From the NCBI GenBank assembly GCA_016284975.1, contig JAEEPV010000077.1, forward strand, positions 1 through 7,112: a stretch of DNA of 7,112 nucleotides. Direction: 5' to 3'. The notes beneath the pieces were generated by a model that saw only the letters and a program-made list of their open reading frames with translations, was not told where the DNA came from and searched no databases. The DNA comes from Solobacterium sp. Its GTDB lineage: Bacteria > Bacillota_I > Bacilli_A > Erysipelotrichales > Erysipelotrichaceae. Position numbers and translations under genes: made by a program. Positions 6,358 to 7,112 of this stretch are shown piece after piece. Each line of letters opens with the position of its first letter. Positions within the stretch are counted from its first letter, which is position 1.

Positions 6358-6400
6358 AAGCCTCAGAAACCGCATAACAAAGCGCTTCTGAGGCTTTTTT
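6358..6400 (+). terminator. Intrinsic terminator of the tRNA operon
   Basis: An 11-bp perfect stem (6358-6368 with 6386-6396, core GCCTCAG/CTGAGGC) is followed by a run of six T (6395-6400). The 17-nt loop can add an inner CGC/GCG pairing (6371-6373 with 6382-6384). It starts 6 nt after the tRNA-Phe CCA. The T tract lies only on the + strand side, so it serves the tRNA operon and not the integrase. Confidence 0.92.
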
Positions 6401-6476
6401 CATTGTCTTTTTCGAGAATGTGCGTTTTGTGCTTTATACCGTGTTTTGCTCTGATTTTTGGCCGTTTTGAGACTTT

Positions 6477-6509
6477 TGGTCGTCAAATGGTCGTCAAATG
6501 GTCGTCAGA
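6477..6509. repeat. Three tandem 11-bp repeats (TGGTCGTCAAA)
   Basis: TGGTCGTCAAA occurs at 6477-6487, 6488-6498 and, with one change (A to G), at 6499-6509. The unit is close to one helical turn, so all copies face the same side of the DNA. It lies in non-coding DNA between the tRNA terminator and the integrase gene, where arm-type integrase binding repeats are found in tyrosine-recombinase elements. That role is inference; the repeat itself is plain. Confidence 0.85.
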
Positions 6510-6533
6510 ATAATGCATGTAAAAGATGTTATA

Positions 6534-6544
6534 AAACCGCATAA
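6534..6544 (+). repeat. Second copy of an 11-bp direct repeat (AAACCGCATAA)
   Basis: The same 11 bases occur at 6367-6377, where they run from the tRNA terminator stem into its loop. Both copies are followed within a few bases by AAAGC. The spacing is 167 bp. It could be another integrase or excisionase site, or a trace of an earlier rearrangement, or chance. Confidence 0.55.
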
Positions 6545-6552
6545 AATAAAGC

Positions 6553-6575
6553 AAAACACCTGTTTCCAGGTGCTC
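6553..6575 (-). terminator. Intrinsic terminator of the integrase gene
   Basis: On the - strand CACCTG (6572-6567) and CAGGTG (6562-6557) form a 6-bp stem capped by a GAAA tetraloop. The stem can be extended by G-U, A-U and G-U pairs, and four T (6556-6553) plus further T-rich sequence follow. It lies 8-30 bases after the integrase stop codon. Confidence 0.75.
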
Positions 6576-6582
6576 ATAGTTT

Positions 6583-7112
6583 TTATTTTTTCCCTTTTTT
6601 CTTTTCTTTTTCCTTCTTTCGGTATTCCAGAAGCTTGTCTCTTGGGTCCCGTTTCTTTTCATCCAGATGCGTATAAATCTGTGTAAGAACAGTAATGCTT
6701 TTGTGACCGGTCAGCTTTCTGGTCTCCAGAAGGGGAATATCAGCGTAATAGCAATCTGTAGAGAAATTATGGCGGAAGATATGGCAGGTTAAACCCTCTG
6801 GTTTTGGAAGATTGAGTTCTTCTGCCTTCGCGTTCAGCTTTTTCATGATGCTTTCCCACATTCGTCTGTAGCCGATTGCGGTGATCCATTGGCCATCGCG
6901 ATTTCGAAATAGGTATGGATTATCATGGAAATCCATATCTGACATGAATTCTTTGATTAAGTTGGCGTCGTCCGGGAACAGCTTCATGACTCTTGTTTCA
7001 TGGTTTTTGGTGTCACGCAGTACCGGACGTGAATTTTTAAAGATGCACGCGTGATTGATCGTCATTTCAAGCGTTTTCCAGTTAAAGGACTTGTCGCGAA
7101 GCGCGAGTGCCT
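6583..7112 (-). CDS. Tyrosine recombinase / phage-type integrase, C-terminal catalytic part (5' partial)
   Basis: The frame is open to the window edge: 15 more codons precede the ATG at 7065 and read ALALRDKSFNWKTLE, which is family-like, so that ATG is internal. Numbering from that Met, a probable beta-hairpin Lys is K20 (TKNHETR), box II is H95-x-x-R98-H99, the GH motif is G120-H121, and the nucleophile is Y131 in IYTHLDE. Thus the second Arg, both His positions and the Tyr are present; the first catalytic Arg would lie just outside the window. The protein ends in a Lys-rich tail. Such enzymes cut and rejoin att sites to insert or excise phages and integrative elements, often at tRNA genes. 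The 3' end faces the tRNA cluster, with terminal repeats between, as expected at an element edge. No frame break is visible. Confidence 0.92.
   Translation of the reverse strand, partial: ALALRDKSFNWKTLEMTINHACIFKNSRPVLRDTKNHETRVMKLFPDDANLIKEFMSDMDFHDNPYLFRNRDGQWITAIGYRRMWESIMKKLNAKAEELNLPKPEGLTCHIFRHNFSTDCYYADIPLLETRKLTGHKSITVLTQIYTHLDEKKRDPRDKLLEYRKKEKEKKKGKK

Noticed and set aside
6424..6469. GTTTTG at 6424, 6443 and 6464, spaced about two helical turns
   Set aside because: Six-base matches in AT-rich DNA are expected by chance; too weak to call as protein-binding sites.
6477..6509. CRISPR array
   Set aside because: The 11-bp units are directly adjacent with no spacers, too short and too few.
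6498..6686. + strand open frame of 62 codons
   Set aside because: It crosses the tandem repeats and the integrase terminator and is antisense to the integrase end; no ribosome site or protein-like features.

Overview
The window is a mid-GC bacterial segment whose features point to Bacillota. The seven tRNA genes run Arg-Pro-Met-Ile2-Ser-fMet-Phe, which is the gene order of the classic Bacillus/Mycoplasma tRNA cluster with Ala and Asp missing. Genes carry purine-rich Shine-Dalgarno sites, and U-tract hairpin terminators follow the + strand genes, the tRNA cluster and the integrase. A family-level assignment (for example Erysipelotrichia) would be a guess.

Layout. (1) 1-3747, + strand: three overlapping genes read as one operon. 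They are the 3' part of a FAD-dependent oxidoreductase of the amine-oxidase / UDP-galactopyranose-mutase-like type, a polytopic membrane protein of unknown family, and a membrane-anchored Ig-like + SGNH-hydrolase protein. A strong hairpin terminator closes the operon. (2) 3737-5449, - strand: a 570-residue multi-spanning membrane protein of the PTPS-related / YfhO-like glycosyltransferase (GT-C-like) group. It converges on the first operon; the stop codons overlap by 11 bp, and the + strand terminator lies inside its last codons. (3) 5450-5717: a non-coding divergent region. It holds the leader of the membrane gene, a 108-bp block rich in inverted repeats (possible structured RNA, strand unresolved) and a near-consensus extended -10 promoter for the tRNA operon. 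(4) 5718-6400: seven tRNA genes and a strong terminator. (5) 6352-6582: AT-rich non-coding DNA with three tandem 11-bp repeats and the integrase terminator. (6) 6583-7112, - strand: the C-terminal catalytic half of a tyrosine recombinase, cut by the window edge. This is probably the border of an integrated element next to the tRNA cluster.

How the parts fit: the four protein genes look like part of a cell-surface polysaccharide or glycolipid assembly/decoration locus (inference from family types and membrane topology; no substrate can be named). The tRNA cluster is housekeeping and is the likely landing zone of the integrative element. The most unusual observations are an initiator tRNA with C instead of U at position 33 plus two U-U mismatches in its T stem, an SGNH protein lacking the usual block III Asn, a terminator embedded in an opposing coding sequence, and the repeat set beside the integrase. 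I see no clear sign of a wholly new system, but the unidentified membrane protein at 1278-2558 and its coupled partners are the best candidates for uncharacterised biology.
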